Source: Marinomonas ostreistagni
GTDB taxonomy: Bacteria; Pseudomonadota; Gammaproteobacteria; Pseudomonadales; Marinomonadaceae
Length of the DNA stretch: 64,000 nt
Reading direction: 5' to 3'
Assembly: GCF_016888445.1 (NCBI RefSeq)
Contig: NZ_JAFEKF010000005.1
Coordinates: 1-64,000, forward strand
Shown here: positions 1 through 8,084 of the stretch, piece after piece
Position numbering within the stretch: the stretch's first letter is position 1
How the letters are laid out: each line of letters begins with the position of its first letter
The notes under the pieces: generated by a model
The model's input: the letters and a program-made list of their open reading frames with translations, nothing else
The model's database searches: none
What the model was told of the DNA's origin: nothing
Made by a program: the position numbers and the translations under genes

Positions 1-349
1 ACACAAATTATCTGATTATCTATTTTAAAGAGCGTCTGACTCGTTGTTCGCTTCGTTGTTGTGAAGCGTTGTCCGTGTCAGTGGGTGCGTATAATACGCA
101 TCAGAATTTTTGACGCAAGCACTTTTTGAATTAATTTTAAAAAAACGCCATTAAAGCGCCTCAACCCGCCAAACTGATTATTTATTGTTCAAAAACAAGC
201 TTTTGACGTTTATTATTTAACCATCTCTATGAGTTTTCTGGCGTAAGTCACCCTCCCAACAATTTTCAAGCGACTATTCGCGCCTGCGCGTGGAGCAGAA
301 AATTAGTTGGGTGGGTGACGCAACGCCAAGGTATAAGCCTAAAAACGAA
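1..349. other. Non-coding left edge with hairpins
   Basis: No convincing gene is visible here. The stretch holds a small hairpin (CGCTTC at 49-54 with GAAGCG at 63-68), a perfect 15-bp palindrome TGCGTATAATACGCA at 86-100 with a TATAAT hexamer in its middle, an AT-rich part (about 120-235), and a large imperfect hairpin at 240-327 that is listed separately. It lies downstream of trpG. What sits to its left is outside the window, so I cannot say whether 86-100 is a promoter for something off the edge. Confidence 0.5.
240..327. repeat. Large imperfect inverted repeat
   Basis: The arm at 240-266 (GGCGT..GTCACCC.CCCAAC.AATTTTC) pairs with 298-327 (GAAAATT..GTTGGG.GGGTGAC..ACGCC), about 24 matched pairs with a few mismatches and a bulge. 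A GC-rich mini-hairpin (CGCGC/GCGCG) sits inside the loop near 279-290. There is no T-tract, so this is not a standard terminator. It could be a structured RNA element or a palindromic intergenic repeat. Function unknown. Confidence 0.6.
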
Positions 350-382
350 AAAGCCCGCTACTGAAATCAGCAGCGGGCTTTT
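350..382 (-). terminator. Terminator of the trpR-trpE-trpG operon
   Basis: AAGCCCGCT pairs with AGCGGGCTT around a short loop, with further pairing of CTG/CAG inside. On the minus strand the stem is followed by a run of T. It starts 16 bases past the trpG stop. The flanking A/T runs could let it work in both directions. Confidence 0.85.
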
Positions 383-397
383 AAAGAGTCGGCTTTA

Positions 398-1060
398 CTA
401 AGCTTGTAGTAAGAAGTTACGGATTAAGTCGCGACCACCTTCTGTGGCAAACGACTCTGGGTGGAACTGAATCCCTTGAATAGGGAACTGTTTGTGACGC
501 ACACCCATAATCTCGTAATCACCACCCTGATGAATGACGGCGTGGTTATCAAAGTCTTGTACCGCCAAATCACCCACTACGGCAGTCACTTCGAGTACTT
601 CAGGCAAACTTTCTGGCTCTGCCATTAACGAGTGATAGCGCATAATCTCCAATTGATCCGGTACGTCGTAAAACACACCTTCACCAATATGGGTAATCGG
701 GCTGACTTTACCGTGCATTGGCACATGCGCTTTGACTACCTTACCGCCAAACACATGACAGATACCTTGCATACCTAGACAAACCCCCAACAGTGGAATG
801 CTCTGCCCAAGCTCACGGATCACCTCCGCACAGACACCAAAGTACTGCTCATCGTCTGGACTACCTGGCCCTGGTGATATAATGATGCGATCAGGCGCTT
901 CCGCTTTAATATCTTCAAGCGTCACTTGGTCATTACGCTTCACCACTACATCAAACTGACCGATGCCGCCTTTACTTTGCTCCGCCATCAGTACCTCGCC
1001 AATATATTGGTACAGGTTGTAGGTGAAGGAGTCATAGTTATCAATAATGTACACTTTCAT
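398..1060 (-). CDS. trpG: Anthranilate synthase component II (glutamine amidotransferase)
   Basis: This is the class I glutamine amidotransferase that supplies ammonia to TrpE for making anthranilate from chorismate, the first step of tryptophan synthesis. The 220-residue product has the DNYDSFTYNL start, the oxyanion motif SPGPGSP, the nucleophile Cys in GVCLGMQG and the His-Glu pair in FHPES. An in-frame GTG lies three codons upstream, but the ATG at 1060 gives the family N-terminus MKVYIIDNYDSF and sits about 9 bases after an AAGG-type ribosome site. The start is 11 bases past the trpE stop, so the two are co-transcribed and probably coupled. A dual role in folate synthesis as PabA cannot be excluded from sequence alone, but pairing with trpE makes TrpG the likelier role. 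Confidence 0.93.
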   Translation of the reverse strand: MKVYIIDNYDSFTYNLYQYIGEVLMAEQSKGGIGQFDVVVKRNDQVTLEDIKAEAPDRIIISPGPGSPDDEQYFGVCAEVIRELGQSIPLLGVCLGMQGICHVFGGKVVKAHVPMHGKVSPITHIGEGVFYDVPDQLEIMRYHSLMAEPESLPEVLEVTAVVGDLAVQDFDNHAVIHQGGDYEIMGVRHKQFPIQGIQFHPESFATEGGRDLIRNFLLQA

Positions 1061-1071
1061 CGCAATCACCC

Positions 1072-2466
1072 TTACTGCTTTGGTGCAAACTGATCTAACA
1101 CGCGTTTGGTGCCAGCAAATTTACGTTGAATCTCTTCGTACTCGCCTTCGGCATTGGAATCGTAGACGTTACCGCCGCAGGTTTGCACATAAGCCTTGTT
1201 GCCGTTGACAAACACGGTACGAATCGGGATAGCGAAGTTACAATCACCATTAAAGGAGAACTGCCCCACCGCGCCGCCATATGGGCCGCGACCATCGTTT
1301 TCCATATCGTCGATGATTTTCATTGCTTCGATCTTTGGTGCACCCGTTAGCGTGCCGGCTGGGAAGTTACTGGCCAAGGCCGAAAACATATCTTGGTCAT
1401 CTGCAATAATGCCGACGATTTCACTGGAAATATGCTGAACGTGGCTAAAGCGCTTTATATCCATTAGTGAGCGTACTTTTACCGTACCGAAACGCGCCAC
1501 ACGACCGATGTCGTTGCGGTGCAGATCGACGATCATATTGTGCTCAGCGATTTCTTTAGGATCGTTTAACAAAGCACGAGCGAGCGCCACATCTTCTTTC
1601 TCATCAACACCACGTTTTGCAGTTCCTGCTAACGGGAACGTTTCCATCTCGCCTTGGCGTAAGCGGAACAATAACTCTGGGCTGGCGCCAATCAGCTTTT
1701 GCTCACCAAATTTGAAGTAGTACATTTGTGGTGATGGGTTCACTTCTCGCATCTGCTCGTAAATAGCGATGGTGTCACCGTCTAGGTCAAACCACTTTTT
1801 AAAGCCGACTTCGGTTTGGAAAATCTTACCGTCGACAATATCTTGCTTTACTTTGGCTACCGCCTTGGCGTGATCTTCACGAGTCATCGACTCGCCCGCT
1901 GGCGTGACCGTCAACGGGCCATTATCCGGTGTCGGTGCATCTAATAAGGCTTGCACCTGCTCGACACGGTTGTCATCGTAATAGAAGTAAAAGACCTGGC
2001 CGGTCATTTTATCGAGGATCAAACCATCTTTATAAAGTCCGAAACGAAATGCATCAAACATATCACTGCGCTGTAACGATAAAGTTGGCTCGAAGTAATT
2101 CATCGCATCATAGCCAATGTAGCCAGTCAGCCCGCCCGCGTAACCGCGAGAAATAATGTTTTGCGGCACGATGCTGCGTAGCAGATAGTACGGATTGTCT
2201 GACTCGTAAGCCGCCTTACTGCCATCACGCTCTTCTATCCATAACGTATTGCCTTCCGCCCAAAGCAATTTCTCTGGATCAAATCCAATAATAGAGTGAC
2301 GTGAGATATAACTCTCTTCACCCAGAGACTCCAACATGAAGCAGTTATCAAACTGCTTCTCTACTTTTTTAAACATGCCAAAAAAGTCACAGTCAGAGCT
2401 GATGTTCACGTATTTAGGTTTACGTGGTAGCTCGATGCGAGGCGGCACTTTATTACTTGGGCTCAT
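1072..2466 (-). CDS. trpE: Anthranilate synthase component I
   Basis: This chorismate-binding enzyme aminates chorismate and releases pyruvate to give anthranilate. At 464 residues it is shorter than the roughly 520-residue E. coli TrpE but covers the whole fold. Near the N-terminus, CFMLESLGEESYISRHS contains the MLES motif that matches the tryptophan feedback site. The C-terminal half has PLAGTAKRG (Ala in the position where PabB has a catalytic Lys, so TrpE rather than PabB), DLHRNDIGRVA, FPAGTLTGAPK and AEGEYEEIQRKF. The ATG overlaps the last 14 bases of trpR in another frame, which suggests translational coupling. TrpR probably represses it through the operator upstream of trpR, with feedback inhibition on top. 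Confidence 0.93.
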   Translation of the reverse strand: MSPSNKVPPRIELPRKPKYVNISSDCDFFGMFKKVEKQFDNCFMLESLGEESYISRHSIIGFDPEKLLWAEGNTLWIEERDGSKAAYESDNPYYLLRSIVPQNIISRGYAGGLTGYIGYDAMNYFEPTLSLQRSDMFDAFRFGLYKDGLILDKMTGQVFYFYYDDNRVEQVQALLDAPTPDNGPLTVTPAGESMTREDHAKAVAKVKQDIVDGKIFQTEVGFKKWFDLDGDTIAIYEQMREVNPSPQMYYFKFGEQKLIGASPELLFRLRQGEMETFPLAGTAKRGVDEKEDVALARALLNDPKEIAEHNMIVDLHRNDIGRVARFGTVKVRSLMDIKRFSHVQHISSEIVGIIADDQDMFSALASNFPAGTLTGAPKIEAMKIIDDMENDGRGPYGGAVGQFSFNGDCNFAIPIRTVFVNGNKAYVQTCGGNVYDSNAEGEYEEIQRKFAGTKRVLDQFAPKQ

Positions 2467-2692
2467 TCTCTTTTAATTCCTTCAATGCGCGAGAACCGCG
2501 TGTGACGGTCGCAATTCCCACACCTAGTTGTTTGGCAATTTCGCGTTGTGAAACCCCAGCTTCTAACAGCGCAAAAATCTGCAAGCGACGCTGCATTTCA
2601 GCGATTTCATTCGGCGTCAGCAAGGCATTCAGCTTGCTTTCCAGCGCCGCTGGGTCATGGGTTTCTAATAAATAGTGAATCAAACTCTGCAC
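2453..2692 (-). CDS. trpR: Trp repressor family protein
   Basis: This 79-residue protein matches the core of TrpR: LLTPNEIAEMQRRLQIFALLEAG followed by the helix-turn-helix SQREIAKQLGVGIATVTRGSRALKE. It is shorter than E. coli TrpR (108 residues), lacking most of the N-terminal arm and the C-terminal helix. It starts at a GTG. No in-frame ATG lies between that codon and an upstream stop. It is the first gene of trpR-trpE-trpG. In enterics trpR stands alone, so this linkage is a notable difference. It presumably acts as a tryptophan-activated repressor of its own operon (inference from the operator at 2717-2726). Confidence 0.88.
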   Translation of the reverse strand: MQSLIHYLLETHDPAALESKLNALLTPNEIAEMQRRLQIFALLEAGVSQREIAKQLGVGIATVTRGSRALKELKENEPK

Positions 2693-2716
2693 AGAAGCGC
2701 ACCTTGATGTATCAAC

Positions 2717-2726
2717 GTACTAGTAC
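2717..2726. promoter_or_regulatory. Probable TrpR operator
   Basis: The 10-base palindrome GTACTAGTAC contains the CTAG core of the known Trp operator (half-site GTACTAGTT). It lies directly behind a TATACT -10 hexamer on the minus strand, with TTGCAA about 15 bases further up, and about 25 bases before the trpR GTG. This position would block RNA polymerase. The operator match is seen in the sequence. Binding is inferred. Confidence 0.65.
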
Positions 2727-2754
2727 AGTATAGATTTTGCTGTTTTATTGCAAG
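2727..2754 (-). promoter_or_regulatory. Promoter of trpR-trpE-trpG
   Basis: On the minus strand TTGCAA is followed about 15 bases later by TATACT, a good -10. The spacing is short, so the -35 assignment is weak. The operator abuts the -10. Confidence 0.5.
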
Positions 2755-2771
2755 CACCACTACGCTCTGCG

Positions 2772-3158
2772 CTAGTCGTTAATGACTTCAATACGCACAT
2801 CAATCACGCCTTCACTGGTGTCGGCAATACGCTGAAACGCCGACTTACTTAGATCAATCACACGCCCTTTTACAAAGGGTCCACGATCATTAATGCGCAC
2901 CACCGTGGTTTTTTGATTGGCAAGGTTGGTTACTCGCACTTTTGCACCAAACGGCAGACGCTTATGTGCTGCAGTCAACGCACGCTGATTAAAACGCTCA
3001 CCATTAGCAGTCGTACGCCCTTGAAACTTATCCGCATAAAAACTGGCACCACCTTGCTGAGCAAAGTCATTGGCATCCGCTCGGCTAATCGGACCCGATG
3101 AGCAAGCACTCAACATGCCCGCCATCAATAAAAATATGAAAGAGATAACACGCGTCAT
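2772..3158 (-). CDS. RlpA-like septal-ring lipoprotein (DPBB domain)
   Basis: This 128-residue lipoprotein belongs to the RlpA family of double-psi beta-barrel proteins, which in Pseudomonas cut peptidoglycan strands lacking stem peptides at the division septum. The start at 3158 follows an AAAGGAT ribosome site. The N-terminus has a lipoprotein signal ending in LSAC. The barrel spans roughly residues 36-125 and includes [29 protein letters not shown] and [12 protein letters not shown], with the conserved Glu, His and Asp positions present. There is no SPOR domain, unlike full-length RlpA, so it may not be recruited to denuded glycan in the same way. The longer open frame upstream has no ribosome site and would bury the signal peptide. 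Confidence 0.85.
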   Translation of the reverse strand: MTRVISFIFLLMAGMLSACSSGPISRADANDFAQQGGASFYADKFQGRTTANGERFNQRALTAAHKRLPFGAKVRVTNLANQKTTVVRINDRGPFVKGRVIDLSKSAFQRIADTSEGVIDVRIEVIND

Positions 3159-3322
3159 AAAGACATCCTTTTTGCGTAAACCGTAACCCCATCTCAATAA
3201 GCTCGCATTGGCTTTACATGCTTTTAACACAATCGTTGCAGTATCCTGCCGGAGCAAAACTCGACACGGCGGGTCTACTTAATTATAAAAACTGTGTGGA
3301 TGGGAAAGCGAAAGGAAGCATT

Positions 3323-3742
3323 ATGCGCATTACTGTTGAAATCACAATCAAAGCGCCACTTGAAGCGGTATGGGAAGCTTGGACCAAGCCCAGCATCATC
3401 CAACAATGGAACGGCGCTTCCCAAGCTTGGTATTGCCCACACGCCGCCATCGACCTTCACGAAGGTGGGCGCTTTGATTATCAGCTTGAGCATCAAGCAG
3501 GTGAACACAGCTTTCGCGCCAGCGGCACCTTCACTCGACTCAAGTTACTGCGCCTGATTCACTACAAATTGGACGATGGGCGCCAAGTAGAAATCGATTT
3601 TGAAGAGCATGACCAACATATTCGCATACGCCAAACCTTTGATATTGCGCCCCACACATCAATCGAGGCTCAGCGCGCAAAATGGCAGGACATTCTGAGC
3701 TATTTCAAAAAGGTTGTAGAAACCAATGCCCTACTCAGCTAG
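3323..3742 (+). CDS. SRPBCC (AHSA1-like) domain protein
   Basis: This 139-residue protein starts MRITVEITIKAPLEAVWEAWT, the opening of the AHSA1/START-like fold with the P..VW..WT pattern, and continues with GGRFDYQLE and a late helix AKWQDILSYFKKVVE. Such proteins bind hydrophobic ligands or act as small cofactors of other proteins, and the ligand cannot be read from sequence. AAGGAAG lies 8 bases before the ATG. It stands alone, convergent with dctM and divergent from the RlpA gene. Function unknown. Confidence 0.8.
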   Translation: MRITVEITIKAPLEAVWEAWTKPSIIQQWNGASQAWYCPHAAIDLHEGGRFDYQLEHQAGEHSFRASGTFTRLKLLRLIHYKLDDGRQVEIDFEEHDQHIRIRQTFDIAPHTSIEAQRAKWQDILSYFKKVVETNALLS

Positions 3743-3752
3743 CCAGCAACAA

Positions 3753-3784
3753 AAAAGCCAGCATGAACTTCATACTGGCTTTTG
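3753..3784. terminator. Bidirectional terminator
   Basis: AAAAGCCAG and CTGGCTTTT form a stem with a second ATGAA/TTCAT stem inside it. A and T runs flank both sides, so it can end the SRPBCC gene (plus) and the dctPQM operon (minus). Confidence 0.85.
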
Positions 3785-3788
3785 CCTA

Positions 3789-5066
3789 TTAACGCGCTAA
3801 CTGATACGGCACATACAAGGCCAAATCAGGCCAGAACCACAATAAGATCGCGGTCAGTATCATAATGATGGCAAACGGCAACGCTCCTTTTGAGACATCT
3901 TGCAATGACGCCTTGGCCACTCCCTGAATAATAAACAAGTTCATCCCCACTGGCGGCGTAATCAACGCGGTCTCGATCAGCACTACAAAGAAAATACCAA
4001 ACCAAATCGGATCAATGCCCATATTCAAAACCGCTGGTAGCAACACAGGTACCATAATCAGCAGCATCGACAGGCTCTCTAAGAAGAAGCCAATCAAGAA
4101 CAACACCAACCCTACCGCCAAGATAAACAAGCCCGGCGTTGAGATGTTTTGCGTCAGAATCATACTGATGGTTTGCGGCAGCATGTACAGGGTAATCGCG
4201 TAAGAGAAAACCTTGGCTCCGGCGACGATCAACATCACCAACACTGTGGTTTTCAACGTATGCTCAACACTTTCTTTAAGCAACGACCAATTCATACGCC
4301 CCATAGCAAAAGTGATCAGCAGCGCAATGACAAAGCCAAGGCCAGCACTTTCAGACGGCGTTGCAATCCCCGCATAAATAGAGCCGATAATGCACATCGC
4401 CAACAACACTGTTGGCAACGCTTTTAACGACGCCTGCATGCGCTCAGACCACTCTACCTTCGGCATTGCCTGATATTGGCTGGAGAAACGAGAGAACAGC
4501 ACACCGTAAATAATAAACGCCAGCGCCAAGAACAAACCTGGGCCCACACCTGCCAAGAACAAGGTCTTAATCGAAGACTCCGACACAATGCCGTAAATGA
4601 TTAACGGAATCGATGGCGGGATCAAAATACCCAAGGTACCGCCTGCCGCCAGCATACCGAATACGAACTTGCGATCGTAGCCACGCTTGATCATCTCAGG
4701 AATCGCGATGGTACCAATCGTTGCAGCAGTCGCGACGGATGAGCCAGAAATGGCCGAAAACAGTGTGCACGATAAAATCGTCGCCACGCCCAAACCGCCA
4801 GGTAGATGCCCAACCCAAGCCTGCACCCCAGAATAAAGGTCCTTGCCAACACCGCCGCGTAGTAACACATTCGACATCAACAAAAACATGGGTACAGCTA
4901 ACAGCTCAAAACTATCCATCGCACCGTAAAGACGCTGCGGCACACCCACCATTGGCAGCCCTTGTAGGGCCAACAAAATAATACCCAAGCCACCCAGCGC
5001 AAACGCCACAGGTGTGCGCAGAACTAATAACGCCAACAGCGCCACTAAAATAAATAATGCTTCCAT
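3789..5066 (-). CDS. dctM: TRAP transporter large permease subunit
   Basis: This is the 425-residue membrane subunit that carries out Na+-coupled uptake of an organic acid delivered by the periplasmic binding protein. About 12 hydrophobic segments are visible, with typical DctM motifs such as FSAISGSSVATAATIG, AAGGTLGILIPPSIPLIIYG and ITPPVGMNLFIIQG. The ATG overlaps the dctQ stop by one base (TAATG), so the pair is translationally coupled. The substrate (C4-dicarboxylate or another carboxylate) cannot be decided from the sequence. Confidence 0.94.
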   Translation of the reverse strand: MEALFILVALLALLVLRTPVAFALGGLGIILLALQGLPMVGVPQRLYGAMDSFELLAVPMFLLMSNVLLRGGVGKDLYSGVQAWVGHLPGGLGVATILSCTLFSAISGSSVATAATIGTIAIPEMIKRGYDRKFVFGMLAAGGTLGILIPPSIPLIIYGIVSESSIKTLFLAGVGPGLFLALAFIIYGVLFSRFSSQYQAMPKVEWSERMQASLKALPTVLLAMCIIGSIYAGIATPSESAGLGFVIALLITFAMGRMNWSLLKESVEHTLKTTVLVMLIVAGAKVFSYAITLYMLPQTISMILTQNISTPGLFILAVGLVLFLIGFFLESLSMLLIMVPVLLPAVLNMGIDPIWFGIFFVVLIETALITPPVGMNLFIIQGVAKASLQDVSKGALPFAIIMILTAILLWFWPDLALYVPYQLAR

Positions 5067-5578
5067 TAGTGCGCCGCTCCTGTGTTAGAAGATGCTGCTT
5101 CAGGCACTTGGGTCCAAACGCGTACCAATTCTGCGATCCCTTGTAAGGTCAACAACCCAGAGCCCAACCATACGGGCGCATGAGTAAACCATTTGGGCAA
5201 TGCCAAGTAAGTATCCGTGGTGTGCCCCGCCAGTGTCGATTTAAGCCACAACTCAAAGCCGAAGTAACAAGCCACCGTAGCGAAGACAAACATAAATACG
5301 ATGGCAAAACTGTCACTCAGCTTACGCCCCAAGGTACCAGGCGTGCGAAAAGCGATTTCAATCACCACCATCTCTTTGTGCTTTAATGCAAACGCCGCCG
5401 CCAAATACACCGACCACACCATGATCACGCGGCTCACCTCATCGACCCAAATAGTGGGTGCGTTAAACACATAGCGCATCACGACTTCATAGGTAATAAA
5501 GCAGCCGACGGCAAACAAACTCCATGCGCACAGTTTCCCAGTCCATTCAGAAACCGCGTCAATTAAGCGCAACAACAT
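5066..5578 (-). CDS. dctQ: TRAP transporter small permease subunit
   Basis: This 170-residue membrane protein has four hydrophobic segments and the DctQ landmarks YEVVMRYVFNAPTIWVDEVSR and the later FAFATVACYFGFELW region. It scaffolds DctM. The ATG at 5578 is preceded by AGGAG seven bases away, so I prefer it to the longer open frame. It is the middle gene of dctP-dctQ-dctM. A strong hairpin separates it from dctP, which fits lower expression than the binding protein. Confidence 0.92.
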   Translation of the reverse strand: MLLRLIDAVSEWTGKLCAWSLFAVGCFITYEVVMRYVFNAPTIWVDEVSRVIMVWSVYLAAAFALKHKEMVVIEIAFRTPGTLGRKLSDSFAIVFMFVFATVACYFGFELWLKSTLAGHTTDTYLALPKWFTHAPVWLGSGLLTLQGIAELVRVWTQVPEAASSNTGAAH

Positions 5579-5601
5579 TGTGTTACTCCTACCAAAACAA
5601 A

Positions 5602-5630
5602 AGAAGCTGCCTCTTTGCAAGGCAGCTTCT
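5602..5630 (-). terminator. Intercistronic hairpin between dctP and dctQ
   Basis: AGAAGCTGCC and GGCAGCTTCT make a perfect 10-bp stem with a 9-base loop. On the minus strand it is followed by a T-rich stretch. It begins 8 bases after the dctP stop and ends about 24 bases before the dctQ start. It probably stops part of the transcripts or protects the dctP message. Confidence 0.75.
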
Positions 5631-5637
5631 ATCAAGA

Positions 5638-6627
5638 TTACTGGACTGAACGAATAGCAGAGACAGCTTCAGCGCCCGTCTCACCGGTTTCTTTCACAAA
5701 ACGATCAACAACCGTTTGTGTCGCTTGCTGCCACGCCGCGCGCTGGGCATCTGTCAGCTCAACCACATTCATGTATTGCTTCATTTCTTCAACGGTTTGC
5801 GCTTCTTCGGCGTACACACGGTTACGCAGTTGCTGCTCCACCACACGTGCAGCATCCATTACCGCCGCCTGCTCTTGCTCAGATAACCCTTCGTAGACAT
5901 CATTGTTGATCACGGCCAAAAACTCGATCGCGCTATCAAAGGTCAGCGTCATGTTGTCCATTACTTCAAACAACTTACGTGACTTCACCGCCGAGGCACC
6001 CGTCATCCCCACATCTACCGCACCTTGCTGGTACGCCAAAAACTGCTTCGAGCCAGACAATAAGGTCGGCGCGCCATTTAATGCTTCAGCCGTCCAGCCG
6101 TGAACCTTGCCGTAGGTACGAATCTTTTTACCTTCGATGTCTGAAGGCTCCACGATCGCATCACCGTTACTTAGGTAAACGTTACGACCGTATGCCTGCC
6201 ACCACAACACGCGAGCATTGGTTTCTTCTAGGATTTTACTGTCGATGGCCTTACGTAGATCAGAGCCCGGTGCTACCGAGGCACGAATGTGTGCTTCGTC
6301 ATTGAAAATAAACGGTACCGCAATCACATCTACCGCAGGGACTGAGCCAGCAAAACGGCCAATAAAGGTAGAGCCGGCATCGATGGCACCCGAGCCCACA
6401 GCTTCAGGTACTTCTTTGTCTTTAAAAAGCTGCGCCGATGGGAACAGCTGAACACTTAACTCGCCGCCAGTTTTCTCTTTGACTAGCTTGCCGAACTCCA
6501 ACCAGTTTTGGCTCACCGGATGCGTCTCTGGTAGCTGTGATGTCACACGAATCGTGTCTGCTAAAGCGTGAGCAGAAAGCCCCGCCACGGAAAGCGCTAA
6601 AATAGAACTGCTAATTAGTTTTTTCAT
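5638..6627 (-). CDS. dctP: TRAP transporter solute-binding protein, DctP family
   Basis: This 329-residue periplasmic receptor has a signal peptide (MKKLISSSILALSVAGLSAHALA) and the DctP pattern: RVTSQLPETHP near the start, GGELSVQLFPSAQLF, then the conserved region GKKIRTYGKVHGWTAEALNG with the Arg that in this family salt-bridges the ligand carboxylate. Next come QGAVDVGMTGASAV and a long C-terminal helix. It binds a carboxylate outside the inner membrane and passes it to DctQM. It leads the minus-strand operon, divergent from sbp. Confidence 0.92.
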   Translation of the reverse strand: MKKLISSSILALSVAGLSAHALADTIRVTSQLPETHPVSQNWLEFGKLVKEKTGGELSVQLFPSAQLFKDKEVPEAVGSGAIDAGSTFIGRFAGSVPAVDVIAVPFIFNDEAHIRASVAPGSDLRKAIDSKILEETNARVLWWQAYGRNVYLSNGDAIVEPSDIEGKKIRTYGKVHGWTAEALNGAPTLLSGSKQFLAYQQGAVDVGMTGASAVKSRKLFEVMDNMTLTFDSAIEFLAVINNDVYEGLSEQEQAAVMDAARVVEQQLRNRVYAEEAQTVEEMKQYMNVVELTDAQRAAWQQATQTVVDRFVKETGETGAEAVSAIRSVQ

Positions 6628-6969
6628 GGATGCCTCATTAATATAAAACTGCCCGACTTCATTGCTGTGCTGCGAGCGCTACTTCTTGCGAGTATTTTCA
6701 ATGCGCACCACCGCTCGGTGTCGCAGGCTGGAGGGTTTGTTAACTTAATCACCGATAAATTGCAAAAACCGTACAGGACAGCTTAACAATATCCTTTGTT
6801 TGTACACATTAGAGAAATTTGAGTGTAATCAAGACTTTCTTAAAGCAAATCTAATTGTAACGCGCCATATTCCAAAATTGTTGTTTTTTATGGATTGTAA
6901 TAACCAAATCTTTTAAATAAGCTATCTCTAAACGAATAACTCTTGTCATACTCCAATTACGAGGCAGCT
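6628..6969. promoter_or_regulatory. Divergent control region between dctP and sbp
   Basis: This stretch must hold the promoters of both operons. The half next to sbp is AT-rich and carries several TAAT/AAAT tracts. GAGG lies six bases before the sbp ATG. I could not assign firm -35/-10 pairs, a CysB site or a sigma-54 site. Confidence 0.5.
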
Positions 6970-7983
6970 ATGAAAACAACATCGAAACTTCTCAAATCCG
7001 TCGCCGGTGCACTGCTTTTAGGCTCTGCTGTAAACGCTTCTGCTGCGGATCAAACCATCTTAAATACGTCTTACGATATCGCCCGCGAACTGTTTGCCTC
7101 TTACAACCCTGTGTTCCAAAAACACTGGCAAGAAGAAACTGGCCAAACCGTCGAAATCAAGCAGTCACACGCTGGCTCTTCAAAGCAAGCACGTGCCATC
7201 TTGCAAGGCCTGCCTGCAGACGTGGTGACCTTTAACCAAGTAACCGACGTACAAATCCTAGCGGATCGTGGCAACATGGTAGCCGAAGACTGGAAAGACA
7301 AACTGCCGAACAACAGCTCGCCTTACTACTCAACGACCGCTTTCTTGGTACGTAAAGGCAACCCTAAAAACATCCAAGATTGGGGCGATCTAGTTGAAGA
7401 CGATGTGGCACTGGTATTCCCAAATCCTAAAACATCCGGTAACGGTCGTTACACCTACTTGGCAGCGCTTGGTTACGCACAAGACCAGTTCGGTAAAGAC
7501 GCGACGGAACAACAAAATGGCTTCCTAAAAACCTTCCTAGGCAATGTATCTGTATTTGATACCGGTGGTCGTGGTGCGACAACGACATTCGTCGAGCGCG
7601 GCATCGGTGATGTACTGATCACTTTCGAATCTGAAGTCAACAACATCCGTGATCAATACGGCGCGGATAACTACGAAGTCGTGGTACCAAAAACCTCAAT
7701 CTTGGCGGAATTCCCAGTTGCTGTGGTTGAGCGCAATGCTAAGAAAAACGGTACGTTAGACGTCTCAACAGAATACTTAAACTACCTATACAGCGAAGAG
7801 TCACAACGCTTATTGGCAGGCTTTAACTACCGTGTTCACAACGAAACAGTGAAAGCGGAAAACGCCGAGCGCTTCCCTGAGGTCAAACTGCTAACGGTAG
7901 AAGAAATTGCCGGCGGCTGGCCACAAGCGATGCAAGATATCTTTGCCAACGGCAAGCAGCTAGATCAACTGCAGCGCCGCTAA
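6970..7983 (+). CDS. sbp: Sulfate-binding protein of the sulfate ABC transporter
   Basis: This 337-residue periplasmic protein has a signal peptide ending in NASA-AD and the sulfate-binding family sequence: [63 protein letters not shown] and [16 protein letters not shown]. The ATG at 6970 has GAGG six bases upstream, and the longer open frame has no such site. It heads sbp-cysT-cysW-cysA, which imports sulfate or thiosulfate for cysteine synthesis. CysB-type control is usual for the family, but I did not find a clear site. Confidence 0.93.
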   Translation: MKTTSKLLKSVAGALLLGSAVNASAADQTILNTSYDIARELFASYNPVFQKHWQEETGQTVEIKQSHAGSSKQARAILQGLPADVVTFNQVTDVQILADRGNMVAEDWKDKLPNNSSPYYSTTAFLVRKGNPKNIQDWGDLVEDDVALVFPNPKTSGNGRYTYLAALGYAQDQFGKDATEQQNGFLKTFLGNVSVFDTGGRGATTTFVERGIGDVLITFESEVNNIRDQYGADNYEVVVPKTSILAEFPVAVVERNAKKNGTLDVSTEYLNYLYSEESQRLLAGFNYRVHNETVKAENAERFPEVKLLTVEEIAGGWPQAMQDIFANGKQLDQLQRR

Positions 7984-8005
7984 TTCACGTCTTATCGTGG
8001 GTGAT

Positions 8006-8028
8006 CGCCGGGTGCTTAGCGCCCGGCG
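8006..8028 (+). terminator. Hairpin between sbp and cysT
   Basis: CGCCGGG pairs with CCCGGCG around a short loop, followed by TTTGCGTTTTTA. It sits between the binding protein and permease genes and, like the dctP-dctQ hairpin, would lower the expression of downstream genes relative to sbp. Confidence 0.7.
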
Positions 8029-8084
8029 TTTGCGTTTTTATTGCTAAGCAAACTGATCCCTTTCGCTAAAGGAGCGAACCCATC

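Noticed and set aside
240..327. Possible integron attC site
   Set aside because: One outer box fits (GTTGGGT) but its partner does not, pairing extends well beyond the boxes, and no cassette array or integrase is nearby.
2772..3257. Longer start for the RlpA-like protein
   Set aside because: The extra 33 codons lack a ribosome site and would put the lipoprotein signal in the middle of the protein.
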